Under the pieces are notes generated by a model. The model was not told the DNA's origin, made no database searches, and was given only the letters and a program-made list of their open reading frames with translations. From Peribolospora baueri (lineage: Eukaryota; Basidiomycota; Peribolosporomycetes; Peribolosporales; Peribolosporaceae): 47,194 nt of DNA. The translations under genes were made by a program, and so were the position numbers. Shown piece by piece: positions 34,025 through 45,445 of this stretch (the stretch's first letter is position 1; the number at the start of each line of letters is the position of its first letter). The stretch is taken from the NCBI GenBank assembly GCA_029717555.1, contig JAMDHS010000125.1, forward strand, positions 1 to 47,194, in the 5' to 3' direction.

Positions 34025-37000
34025 ATGAACGCAGACTTCACCGACCGCGCTCAGGCCAGCGTCAGCGCTGCCATCCAGCTAGCTCGCGACTATGGCCACC
34101 CACAAGGTGAGCAAGGGGATGGCTGAAGGGAAACTTGCCACCTAGGTCGGTTTGGCGCTGACGTTCTCACCCATACCTTCTCCCCCATAGTACACCCTGT
34201 CCACCTTGCATCGTCACTCCTGAATGAGTCCCCTCTCGGTGCCGGAGGCTCCGAGACTCCACCACCGGGCGGATTGCACTCGCACAAGCAGCCGTCCGGA
34301 GCACAGGGATCGCTCTTCGCTCAGCTGCTCCAGAAGGCCGGCGTGGACGTGACACAGTTCGGGCGCAGCCTCCAGAAGGCGATCGTCCGCATCCCCACCC
34401 AGGACCCTCCTCCGGAAACCGTGTCCCTCTCGCCCACGCTCGCCAAGGTGCTCAGGGAGGCCGAGCGGCTTATGAAGGACCAGCACGATTCGTACATCGC
34501 CCAGGACCACCTGATCCTCGCCCTCCTCACTGACGACACTATCAAGCGCCTCCTCAAGGAGTCCGGCCTTGCCAACGAAAACGTCCTCAAGACTGCCGTT
34601 CGCGAGAGCCGAGGGACCCGCCGCGTCGACAGCAAGTCCGCCGAAGCCGGCTTCGATGCCCTCCAGAAGTACGCCACGGACCTCACCGCTCTAGCCTCTG
34701 AGGGTAAGCTCGACCCAGTGATCGGCAGAGACAACGAGATTCGCCGAGTCATCCGCGTCCTTTCCCGACGCACCAAGAACAATCCCGTGCTTATCGGCGA
34801 ACCTGGCGTTGGAAAGACGGCCGTCGTGGAGGGCCTCGCTCAGCGCATTGTCGATCGCGACGTGCCCTCGAACCTCATAGGAAAGCTCTTTTCCCTCGAC
34901 ATGGGCAGCCTCATGGCCGGCGCCAAGTATCGCGGAGAGTACGAGGAGAGGATCAAATCGGTTCTGGACGAGATCGAGAAGGCCGGTGACGAGGGTGTGA
35001 ACGTCATCCTGTTCATTGAGTGAGTAGAAATGCTTTTTTCTTGTTCGTCTGAGCCGCATTCTCACATTTACGCATTCCCTCATTTTTCCACAGTGAGATG
35101 CATCTCATCATGGCGGGCCGCGGAGGTGAATCCGGCATGGACGCTGCGAACCTTCTCAAGCCGATGCTTGCGCGCGGCAAGTTGCGCTGTATCGGTGCGA
35201 CGACGTTAGCCGAGTACCGTCAGTACATCGAAAAGGACGCCGCGTTCGAGCGTCGCTTCCAGCAGGTCCAGGTCGAGGAACCCAGCGTGCCAGACACGAT
35301 CGCCATCCTGCGTGGCCTGCGTGAGAAGTACGAGGTGCATCACGGCGTGCGCATCCTCGACGCCGCCGTCGTCCACGCTGCCCACCTCGCCAAGCGCTAC
35401 CTCACTCAACGAAGGCTCCCCGACAGCGCCATCGACCTCGTCGACGAGGCTTGCGCAGCTGTGCGCGTCGCGCGCGAGACGGCGCCGGAGGAGATTGACA
35501 ACCTGGAGAGGCAGAAGCTACAGCTCGAGGTGGCCATCCACGCGTTGGAGAGGGAAGATTCAGAGGCAGCGAGGGACCAGATCGCGGAGGCCAAGAAGAG
35601 GTTGGCGGAGATTGATGACGAGCTCAAGCCGCTCAAGACGAAGCACGAGAACCAGAGGAGGAGGGGGGAGGAGATTAATGAGGTCCGCAAGAGACTTGAT
35701 GAGCTCAAGGCCAAGGCCGACGATGCAGAGAGGAGGTGAGTTGAACACCCCTTCGGGAGCCTTGGCCTCAAGTTGCTTTCTTTCTTCTGATTGTACAGAC
35801 CCTTGCTGACATCATTTTCCTTTTATCAGGTACGACCTGGCGACCGCCGCAGACATCCGCTACTACGCTCTTCCCGATCTCAAGAAGAAGCTTGCCGATC
35901 TTGAACGACAACAGCGAGAGCAGGATGAGGCGGAAGGCGCCGCCTCGGAGGACGTCGTGGGGCCGGAGCAGATTGCGGAGATCGTCGCGAGATGGACGGG
36001 CATCCCTGCGAGCAAGCTTCAGCAGACGGAGAAGGAGAAGTTGTTGCAGATGGAGAAGATCCTGGCCCAGCGCGTCGTCGGCCAGCCTGAGGCGGTCAAG
36101 GCTGTTTCGAACGCCATCCGACTCAACCGCTCCGGCCTCGCCAATTTCAACCGGCCCATCGCGAGCTTCCTGTTCTGCGGTCCATCGGGCACGGGCAAGA
36201 CTTTGCTGACCAAGGAGCTGGCCGACTTCCTGTTCAACTCGAAGGATGCGATGATCCGGATCGACGCTTCGGAGTACTCGGAAAAGCACTCCATCGCTCG
36301 CCTCATCGGCGCTCCTCCGGGATACGTGGGTCATGACGAGGGAGGTCAGCTGACGGAGCACGTCCGTCGCAAGCCTTACACGATCATCCTGATCGACGAA
36401 ATTGAGAAGGCAGCGAGGGAGTTTGTCACCCTGTTCCTCCAGGTCCTCGACGACGGACGTCTCACGGACGGACAAGGGCGCGTGGTCAACTTCAACAACA
36501 CCGTCATCGTCATGACGTCGAACCTCGGCGCGCAGTACCTCAACGAGGCCCCTGAGATCGAGGGGGAGGTGCCACGCGAGCAGAAGGGCGCTGTCATGGG
36601 CGCCATTCAGGAGCACTTCCCTCCCGAGTTCATCAACGTGAGTGTTTTTACCTTGATGGTCTTCCCTGCAGATCGCCGTGTCTTGAGCGCGAGCCGCGAC
36701 GCTGACCTCGACCTTGTCTCCTCCATCCGTGTCCCCCTCTCCAGCGCATCGACGACATTATCATCTTCCGAAAGCTGACACGCAAAGACGTGCGCAAGAT
36801 CGTCGACATCCGTCTCTCGGAAGTGCAACAGCGTCTGTACGACAACGGAAAGGCGGTCAGGCTCGAAGTGGACGATGCGGCGAAGGACTTCCTTGGCTCC
36901 ATCGGCTACAACCCCACCTACGGTGCCCGACCCTTGCAGCGCACCATCCAGACCGAGCTGCTCAACCCGTTGGCGCGTCTCATCTTGGAGGAGCGCATCC

Positions 37001-37170
37001 GCGACGGCGAGGCCGCGCGCGTCACCTTTGAAGGCCCGCGGAACCGGCTGGTGATCCTCCCGAATCATGAGAAGGCGGAGGGGATGAATATCGATGAGGA
37101 GGACGTTGCGGATGAGGTCGGGGGCCTGGAGGGGAGGGGGGCGCCGATGGAGGATGAAGACGTCGATTGA
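34025..37170 (+). CDS. HSP104: Hsp104/ClpB disaggregase
   Basis: Five exons (34025-34106, 34191-35019, 35094-35735, 35830-36637, 36745-37170) give 928 aa, close to yeast Hsp104 (908). The N-terminal domain is followed by the first AAA+ module: Walker A GEPGVGKT at 230-237, pore loop KYRGEYEER and Walker B VILFIDE (split by intron 2). A coiled-coil middle domain (about 415-525) follows. The second module has GPSGTGKT at 635-642, [10 protein letters not shown] and pore loop GYVGHDEGG. The acidic end MEDEDVD resembles the TPR-binding tail of cytosolic Hsp104. The hexamer pulls aggregated proteins through its pore using ATP, with Hsp70/Hsp40. A Gly/Pro-rich stretch ([20 protein letters not shown]) interrupts the N-domain and is not usual in the yeast protein. 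Stress sites lie upstream. Confidence 0.97.
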
Positions 37171-38010
37171 GGAGGGCGTGGGAAAGGCCAAGGCCGGTTT
37201 AGGTTTCTCTTCTCGTATTACATCCACGACAACGCTCTTCACAGGTAGCGCAGCGCATAGCGGCAGTTCATAACATCTTTTGGTTCCTTCGTCACCTTCA
37301 TTCACTCGTACGAGGCCCATTGTATCTTATTGAGATAGGGCCAGGTTTGAGCATCGTCATCGCAATACATGATGTAAGGTAATAATAGACCGAGCTCGTA
37401 AAGCACGGGGGCATCACGAAGGAAAAAAAGGGAGAAGTAGAAAAGCGCGATCGACATCCTCTCCTCGTCCGTGCACTCCTTGCTTCATCCTCATTTCCTT
37501 CGCCATCATGGGCGCATCGCACCGTATCCGGCTCGGCTCTGCGCGCGGAAAGAGGATCGGCGGAGGTCGCACAACCTTCGATGACAGTGGCCCTCCCTCA
37601 CTCGCTCACTCACTCACTCACTCACTTAACTCGAGCAAGAAGCCGCACGCCAGGTCACATTGACGGACCGTTCGTTGTGGACAGACCGGACCGGACCACC
37701 AGGCTCGCTCGCGTCGCGTATTTATCAAGAAATTGAATTCTATGCGACGTCGCCAACGAAGAAAATAAGTTGGAAAGCAGAGGGATATATGTACGGACAT
37801 GGCCGGACGACACGACACGACAGGGGGGGGGGGGGAAGGAAGGAAATGCTCGTCTACACCGACGTACGCTATCGCTATATAGAGATGCACTTATGATCGA
37901 TCAGGCCACCTCTCCTGCTACACAATTTTTCCTCCGCCCGCCCGCCGCTCCGCACTCTCCGCGGCCGCAGCCGACAAACGAGGGCTGGGCTGGGGCTCGT
38001 GGCACACAGC
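37171..38010. other. Intergenic between convergent HSP104 and CAT2
   Basis: The 840 bp hold 3' flanks of both genes. A CACT run at about 37601-37625 and a G-run at about 37822-37835 are the only repeats seen. No gene is supported. Confidence 0.6.
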
Positions 38011-40331
38011 TCAAAGCTTGGCCTTCACCTGCGCCGTCTGAACCCTCTCGACCATCTCCCTGACATCGGTAGCCGCCTCGGCGAGGTAGTGCCTCAGAGT
38101 GGCGGTGTCTTGCTTGAGCGAGGTGATGGTGAACGTAAGGCTCCTCGCCTTGATCGCGTACGCCAAGCCGTATCCATCGGGAACGACCTCGCCGTAACCC
38201 CACGAGTCAAAGCTCTCCGACGAGATCTGCGACGTGCTCAGCTTCCAGTGGCTCGTGGTGGAGAAAGAGGAATCAGTGAAGATCGCCGGCGTCTTCTCGC
38301 CCTCACGCAGGAGCTGCTTCAGGCCGAAGAGATGGCGATCGACGCCTCGACCGTCGGCAGCCGCGGAGGCGTACTCGAGGTGGCGCTTGACAGCGGCTTG
38401 GAAAAGCTCGTATCGGCGATCGTCCTGGAGGAAGGGCGAAGTGCAAAAGAAAAGGGCAAACAGAGAAGATCGCGGTGGTCAGCAAGGAACCTGAGACTAG
38501 GCCCGGCCCGCCGCCGGCAAGTCGACAAAAAAAAACTCACGGAAGCGTTAGGGTCCTCCATGGCCTCGGCGAAAGCCTTGCTCTGCTCGCTCACGCTCCG
38601 AATCACCTCCGTCCTACCATACTTGAACTTCCTCGTCTGGGCGCTCTCGTACGTCGCCGCGGGCTTGCCAAACATCTTCTGGTGCGCCAACTGGATCACC
38701 ATCTGTGCCCAAGCGTCCGGGCTGACCTTGGCTTTTTTGATCACGTCCTTGCCGTAGCCTTCGTAGTTGAGTACGTAGAGGTCGTGCTTGGACATGATTT
38801 CTGAGAAGCGGGAGATGGAAGAGGAGATGTTCTTCTCATCGGCGGAAGTGAGGGAGAAGGTGATGGGAGTGGGCGGGGCGAGGCCAGGGCGCACGGTGTG
38901 GGGATCGCCGTGGTCAATCTTGTTGGCCGCCAAGGCGGAGAGGGCAAAGTCGTTGCAGCGCAGCGTGGGGGTGCCATCCATGCACGAATGCTCGCCGTTG
39001 TAGCCGCTCTTGCCGTTCTCGAAGACGATCAGCTGCTGCTTGTCGTAGAACCGGTTGGTCGCGTTGCCGCCCCAGAGCTGGAAGGACACGTCCTCGCGCG
39101 TGACAGGCTTGGTGTCATCCAAGGCCAGCACGATCACCGAGCTCTCGATTCGCTCCAGAGCCTTGCGGTTCCGCTCGCCGCCCGTCTTGAGGAGGGCCTC
39201 GCGGGCGTCGGCCCAGCGGTCACGGTTGTCGGAGGTGAGAGCGCCGACAGGGGCCGGAGAAGCGTTCTGCGCGGAAGGATGGGCGAGGATGCGGTTGAGC
39301 TGCCTGAAAAAGGAAAGAAAGGGCGGGGGTAAAAGGACGAGCGTCAGCCAAGCCAGCCGGTGCATAAATGGCTTTCGTCGTCGGTGCAACCACTCACTCC
39401 TCAATCTCCCTCGTAGTCAACTCCTGACCACCGGGGACGAGATCAAACTCGAAGAAGTGTCCCTTCCTCAAGACGACCAGATGGTTGTTCTCCGCAGGGT
39501 TGTACTTGACGCCGAGATCGGACGGCTTGGCGGGGACGCGGGACGAGTTGAACATCCAAGCGTACGAGGCCATGCAGAGCGGGCCGGACTTGGTCTTTTC
39601 CGGCTCGAGTTGTTGGCTGGAAGAGGGCAAGGGATGGATGGATGGATGGATGGTCGGTTGGCGTGCTCTTCGGGTGAAATGGAAAGGCGAGAACCGGATT
39701 GTTTGTTCGTCTGCTTGCCTACTTACCTCTCGACGAGCCTCCTGAAAGCGAGAAAGGCCTTGACGAGGCTGGCGGCGCGGGTGGCCTGTGACCGACGAGA
39801 CTTGTCGTCCTTGTGGGAGTAGAAGTAGCTCACATGCGGCACCACGGGGTCCCTGTAGCCCATGTAAGCCGCGTCGTTCCACCAGTCGCTCAGCCAGCTG
39901 TCCCTGCCCTCCTGGTCCCTGCGGTGCAGGAGCCTGTTCTGGAGCGCCTCGCCGATCGCCTTGTCCTCGCCGGAGAGGAGCGAGGCGACCGCCTTCTCCG
40001 CCTCGGCGTACTGAGCAGGGGTGACGAGTGGCTTTACAGTGGTCAGGTACTTGGCCGCCGTGTCCTGGAGGGCGGGGACGGGCAAATGGGGGAGACCGGC
40101 CTGGCCGGCGAGCGTCTTGCCGGAGGGGGACGCGGTGGGAGGGTAGGTGGGGGCGCGGGCGGAAGAGGCGACGGCGTCGTGAGGGGAGTAGACGAAGGGG
40201 GGAGACATGTTGCGGGCGGTGGTGGAAAAGGGACGAGAGGCGGAGCAGTCCAATGACGATGCCGATGCTTTCACTGCTGCCGTTGCTTGCGATGATGGAC
40301 GACGAGCGGCGGAGGCGAGGCGAGACAGCAT
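38011..40331 (-). CDS. CAT2: Carnitine O-acetyltransferase, likely dual-targeted
   Basis: Four exons (40331-39727, 39616-39398, 39303-38541, 38424-38011) give 666 aa. The N-terminus (MLSRLASAARRPSSQATAAV, no acidic residue in the first 20) is a typical mitochondrial presequence ending near RPFSTTARN. An internal Met (MSPPFVYSP) follows directly. The C-terminus is AKL, a peroxisomal PTS1. The catalytic His is His380 in GEHSCMDGTPT. Other family marks are YGRTEVIRSVS and the STS motif in HWKLSTSQ with GYGLAY downstream, for carnitine and CoA binding. The enzyme moves acetyl groups between CoA and carnitine and so links peroxisomal beta-oxidation to mitochondria. Two start sites from one gene would give a mitochondrial and a peroxisomal form, as known for yeast CAT2; that is inferred here. 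Confidence 0.95.
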
Positions 40332-41131
40332 GAGGCACTCGAGAGGATAGGAGAGCGCGCCGGGACGGCAAGAAGAGGGCTGAAGAAGGCGAAGACGAAA
40401 GAAGCAAAAGCGAGTGCGAGTTAGAAGCAGTTGCGAGCGGAAGGAGGAGGGGGTGAAGGTCGGGTGGAAGAAGGAAAGAGGGTTGGAAGGAATGGCGGCC
40501 GACGCTTTTGACTGTCGTCACTTCAACGCACGCGCGTTGGGCCCCGGAGTCGGAGGCGGCCGCCAGCCGGAGACCGGACCCACGCCAAGCCGGTCGCTGC
40601 CGGGTCGGAAGGAAGGAAGGAAGAAGAGGGACTCGCTCGTTCACCATCGTCTGACTTCACCGCTCAAGCTACAGCCAGACCAGGCGTCGACCACGAACCA
40701 CGAACAACGGAGCTGCTGGCTGCGTCGCTGTGCCGCCCGCCTCTCCCCGCATCGGGTCCCCGCTCCATCTCCTCCACCTTCGCTTCCCCGACGACGTGGT
40801 GGGCGAGCGGGCGCCGATCGGACTCACTCGCCCTGATCTCCAGACTATGGCTACAGACGCCCCCGGATTCGCCCGCCCTGTCTCGCATCTCTCTCCTCGA
40901 GCCTACGCCCCCCACCCCGGGAACCTCCGCCGCTCGAACACACCCGCTGGTTCCGCTCTCGTGTCGGTGGAGACGAGCGCTCAGCGCTTGTTACTCTCCA
41001 TGACGAACGAAAAAAAAAAGAAAGCATCGAAACGTGCCTTTCTCTGGCAATGGTGCGACTGATTGACGGGTCTACTACTACGTGGCGGATTCTTGAACGA
41101 ATGTCCCGCAAACGAAAACCGGCTTCCCTCC
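40332..41131. promoter_or_regulatory. CAT2 upstream region, GH5 3' flank
   Basis: These 800 bp hold no supported gene. They contain the CAT2 promoter on the minus strand and the 3' end of the GH5 transcript. No clear CSRE-type or TATA element could be named. Confidence 0.5.
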
Positions 41132-44100
41132 TCACTCGTCCCCGAGACGCACGAGCATGGGAAGGGCGATCGAGAGCATGAGAGCGGCCAAGAAGGCGAT
41201 CACCCAGGGAGACCGCAAGACAGACAGCGTCGACCCTTCGTCCGCCCACACAGGTCGTGGCAACCCAGCGCCCTTGCCACTTTTCCCTCCTTCTCCTCCT
41301 TTGCCATCCGCGTCCTCGACCCAGAGGTCAACGACGTGTACCCGATGAGGGTCATTATCCGCGTGCACGACGTACAGCGTTTGTTTCTGAGCGACGGACG
41401 GACGGACGGATAGATGGACAGACGGACGGACGGATCAGTTCCCAGTATGACCGGTGGTGTGACAGGACAGAAGACCACCTGCTCACCTTGAGGTCTAAGC
41501 GCCACGTCCCGTCGCTGACCTCCACTTTGACCTTCTTGTTCGCGTACACCAACCTCGGCACAAAGATCTCCGTCTCCCTCGCCCGTATCTCCTCACCGCC
41601 GGGAAGAGAGAGCGGGCCGACGACGTCGGCGTCGTAGTAGATGGGCCCTCGCCGAGCGCCGCCGCCCATGGAAGACGGGGACGAGCCCTGAGTAGAGACG
41701 ACCGGGTTGACGTATCGCACTTGGAAGGAGAACGTTCGACGAGAAAACGCCGTCGACACGGGGATGCCCGCTACTTTGGCCGCATACGGACGCTGTGCGT
41801 ACCGTTCGGCGAGAGGAGACCGACGACGACGACGACACCGCACCTCGTCAGCTCATTGGCCGCTGTCGACGATGAAAGTGAAACCGAGACGAATGGACGC
41901 TAGCTCACCACCATGCTCGCCAACGTCCTACACCCCGCATACAGAGCCTTGTCCTCGTCGTCCTCCTGAGCCACAGGATTCGTCCTATCCTTGCAGCCGG
42001 GCGAGTAGAAAGAAAAGTTCTCCGCGTTCCTGCGCCACCGCATCCCCAAGCGACGTCCGCGGTCAGTCCAGTGCTTTTTTTTCCTTTTCGAGCCCAAGCC
42101 GGACCGGACATTCCGAAATCAAAAAGACCAGAGGGGAGACGCTCACCATCCATCGCCCCATTCGTCCTCGTTCTCAGCACAGTAGTTCCACAGTGTGAAG
42201 CCGACGAGGTTGCGCTCGAGTGCGCTGATGATGGCGTCCATCAGCACGTTCTGCGCTCCGTAGTCGCCCGTCCGGAACGCCTTGCACGCGTTGATGTCGA
42301 AGGGGATGCCCGTCTCGCCGATGATAATGGGCATCGTGTCGCCGCCGGCCGTACGGACGGATTGGGCGGCGTAAGCGCGAGCGATGAGCGTGCGCAGTTG
42401 GAGGAAGTAGCTGGAGGGAAGACAACGACGAAACGATTAATGAGCCTCTCAAGGACGCCTCCAAACCGAACACGCCGGCCCGACCTCCAAGCTCAGCTGA
42501 TCAAGCTCACTTCCTCTTCACGCCCTTCTCGCCCCAATACAGAGCGTTTAAAATGAACATGCCCCTCGAAAGTCCCTGCACGTTGACGCTCAGTCCGGTA
42601 AACGCCTTGTTGAAGAGCACGTTGAGGTCATAGAAGTGCGAGGCAAGCACCATGTTCTCCGGCGGTGAGGGGAAGGTGGGACAGAACTAGACAATTGAGC
42701 AAAGCGCCCGAGATGAGACAAGAGGGAAGACATATCAGAGAATCTGAAAACGTCGGGAAAAAGGATAAAAAAACAGACACACCTCGTTGGGAATAGGTTC
42801 AAAAAAGACCAGCATTTCGGGTCGACCGTTTCGCATCCTGCGCATACGCGGACGGGGATCAGCCCGGTCTTGCCCTCAGACCACACGCGGCCCGGACAAA
42901 TCGCCATGACGTGCTGACTCACCTCTCAGCGAAGCGCCTGACGAACGGCCAATAAAAGTCAGCGTACCATTCCACTCGCTTCCCCGTCCTTGGGTCCTTC
43001 TCGAAGAAGCTCTCCCTTAACACCTCGGGCCTCGCCTTCTCCTCATCCCACTCCCACGCCCCGTGCCTCCTCCACACACACCCGCCTCGCCCGCCCTTCC
43101 ACGCATTCCGCCCCTTCGGGTCCACGACGACGTGGTGGGAGATGCGCGTCGGCACGGGCCACGATTTGACGTAGTAGGGCACCTTTTGAGCGTACCCGCT
43201 TCCGAGCGCGACGGATTGGAGGAGGTTAGGATAGGTGCCGATATGAAGATCCGTGTTAAAGTTCCACGAGTGCCAGGAGTGGAGGGAGATATAGCCGCGG
43301 TGCTGTGGAAAGAAACGAAAGAAAAATCAGCCATGGGGTAGATAGGCGCATCGTTTCTCCGAGTGACCGAGCTCTCACCGGCTCATTCATGGCCTGCATA
43401 TGTGAGGTGCACGCGCAGACGACGAGATGACGTGTGCCAGCGCATAGACAAACAAAGGTTAGGATGTTTTTTGCGGCCGATCCGGAAGCTCGTGAGAGGG
43501 CGCGACTCGCACCTCGTACCCCAAGACAGCCTCGCACCCGTCCAGCCGATCAGCGAGGTAGCCGTACGCATTGATGTAAGCGTTCTGGAGGAAGTCCTGG
43601 ATGGACACTTCCTCCATCTCGCCCGTCGATGTCTTGCGGGACACAGTATCCTTCCACGCAAAGGTCGAGCCTGCCCAGAAGAGCGTCGCCATCGTCCCTG
43701 CCGCGAGCTGGAGGGAAAGGACGACAAGACCGACGAGGACAAAAGACGGAACAAGATGCCCAAGAAAGGTGAGCGCGCCGCTCGAGATCATGACACCGCA
43801 CTAGTCCCAACGTCGAAACGAATTATCAAGCTACCAGACACCGCGTCCACGAACCTTCTGATACCCGCTCGGCCACACAAAAGGGCCGGGATCGACTTCC
43901 GGGTTAAGGTTCTGGGAATGAAGATACGCTGCGCCAGTGTGTTTGAAAGCTTCGATATCAAAGCCGGCTACTTCCAAGGTCTTTTCGGTTGTAGGAAGAA
44001 GGCAAGGCAAGGCAAGGCAAGGGGCGCGTGACGAGCGCGGTGAGTGCTGTTGCTTCCAGGGACGGGAACGCTTCTACAAGGTGCCCGAACTGGATGTCCG

Positions 44101-45288
44101 CGGTAATCGGAGCAGATCCACTCATTTCAACGCCAACTTACCCACCCAGGCGCGCCACTTCCGCCTGCGAACCGACTCCAAACGTCCTGATGCGCGTTGA
44201 TGATACACCTCATCCCGTACCTCGGCAACATTTGCACAAGGGTACGGACGTAGCTCACGTACTCGTCATCGTACACCCCCGGACCGGCGTGCTCAAGTGA
44301 TTCCCACGTTACGAGAAAGCGGATCAGGGTGAGGCCGAGGGTGCGAAGACGAGAGAGGTGGGTCGGAGCCTGGTATGTAGATTGGACAAAAAGGACGGCA
44401 GGCGAGAAGGCTCATCAGCGCTGTGGAAAGGCGAGAACGTCAGCAAGGGTGGAGTGAACGCCTCCCGAACGTACCTCTTCCAAAGGGAAAGGCCGACCGA
44501 CAAAGGAGACAGTGTTGTGCTCGAAGAATCCTTCGGCGACGTGCGAGGGTTGGCCAATTGGCCTTATAGTCCCAGCCGAGCAACGAACGAGTAAAGAAAG
44601 AGGAAGAATGGAAAGCAAGAAGGAGGTCAGGAAGCAGCTCTCAACTCGGTGCTTGACACCCCAGCTGGGCGCCACCATACTATCAGCGCGCGCAGCTTTG
44701 TCGTCCATGGTGCGAGCGGAAAGACGAGAGGCTCACGGAGCTTCGCCCGTTGCCGGACATGACCTTCGTTTGAAGTATTACACCCTCAGACTCCTCTCCA
44801 TCCTCACAACTGCACACTCACAGCTTACTAGCCCCACTAACATTGGCCCCCCTCATCAACAAAACTCTGCCCCATCGATCGACGAAATGACGACCACGTA
44901 GTCTTACGTCTCCCCCGACCGCTTGCTCGGTCCAGTCACTGGCTGCGAAACCGGAATCACCCGGGGCGTAAGAGGAGGAGGTGGAGGAGTGGGACATTGG
45001 GGCAAGTACGTTGGGGGCCGAATGGTTGTCGTCCGTGGTATTGTGATGGATCCGAGCGGAAGGTATGCGAGCGAAGGAAGAAGAGGACGAGAAAGGGGGT
45101 ATAGGAGAAGAAAGGTCGGCCGAGAGAGGGGGGCCCGCTCGCTCTGATGCCTGGACTTCTACGAAAGACGAGTCAGCGCTGGCTTGAGAGATGAAGGAGG
45201 AGGAGGAGGAGGAGGAGGAGGTATAGTGTGAGGCGACTCGGCTGCCATCGTCCCCTTCCCGGGAATCTACCAGTGAAGATGCGGCCAT
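41132..45288 (-). CDS. GH5 glycosidase, sterylglucosidase/EGCrP type
   Basis: Thirteen exons give 891 aa: 45288-44822, 44562-44475, 44369-44142, 43980-43855, 43707-43513, 43393-43379, 43302-42923, 42837-42783, 42686-42511, 42410-42147, 42029-41909, 41792-41487, 41386-41132. A Ser-rich N-terminus (about 1-120) leads to FVDRWGRVLLMRGANVSGAS, the start of the GH5 barrel. INAHQDVWSRFAGGSGAPGW and FVWPSGYQK follow. The acid/base is Glu372 in AMNEP, and the nucleophile is Glu609 in IIIGETG. A beta-rich domain and a C-terminal membrane helix (WVIAFLAALMLSIALPMLVR) end the protein. Fungal relatives (EGCrP2/Sgl1, yeast Egh1) cleave ergosteryl glucoside, and EGCrP1 cleaves glucosylceramide; which lipid applies here is not decided by the sequence. 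Exon 6 is only 15 nt. Confidence 0.93.
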
Positions 45289-45445
45289 TGATAAATTAAG
45301 TACCGTCGGTTTTGGAGGCGATGGCCAGGAACAAAGTCACGTGCCCAGGGACTGTGTATTTATTTCTATGAGAATAAGTAGACTTCCCCCTTCTTCCCAG
45401 ACCGCCTTCCTCGCCCACTCCCGTCGCCCTGACGATCCGACCGAG
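45289..45445. promoter_or_regulatory. Tight divergent promoter, GH5 / agmatinase
   Basis: Only 157 bp separate the two start codons. An AT-rich patch with TGTATTTATTTC lies at about 45354-45365. The two genes probably share regulatory DNA. Confidence 0.5.

Noticed and set aside
39394-40647. 417-codon minus-strand frame overlapping CAT2 exon 1
   Set aside because: It is a shifted frame of CAT2 exons and their intron; the CAT2 frame has family motifs and this one does not.
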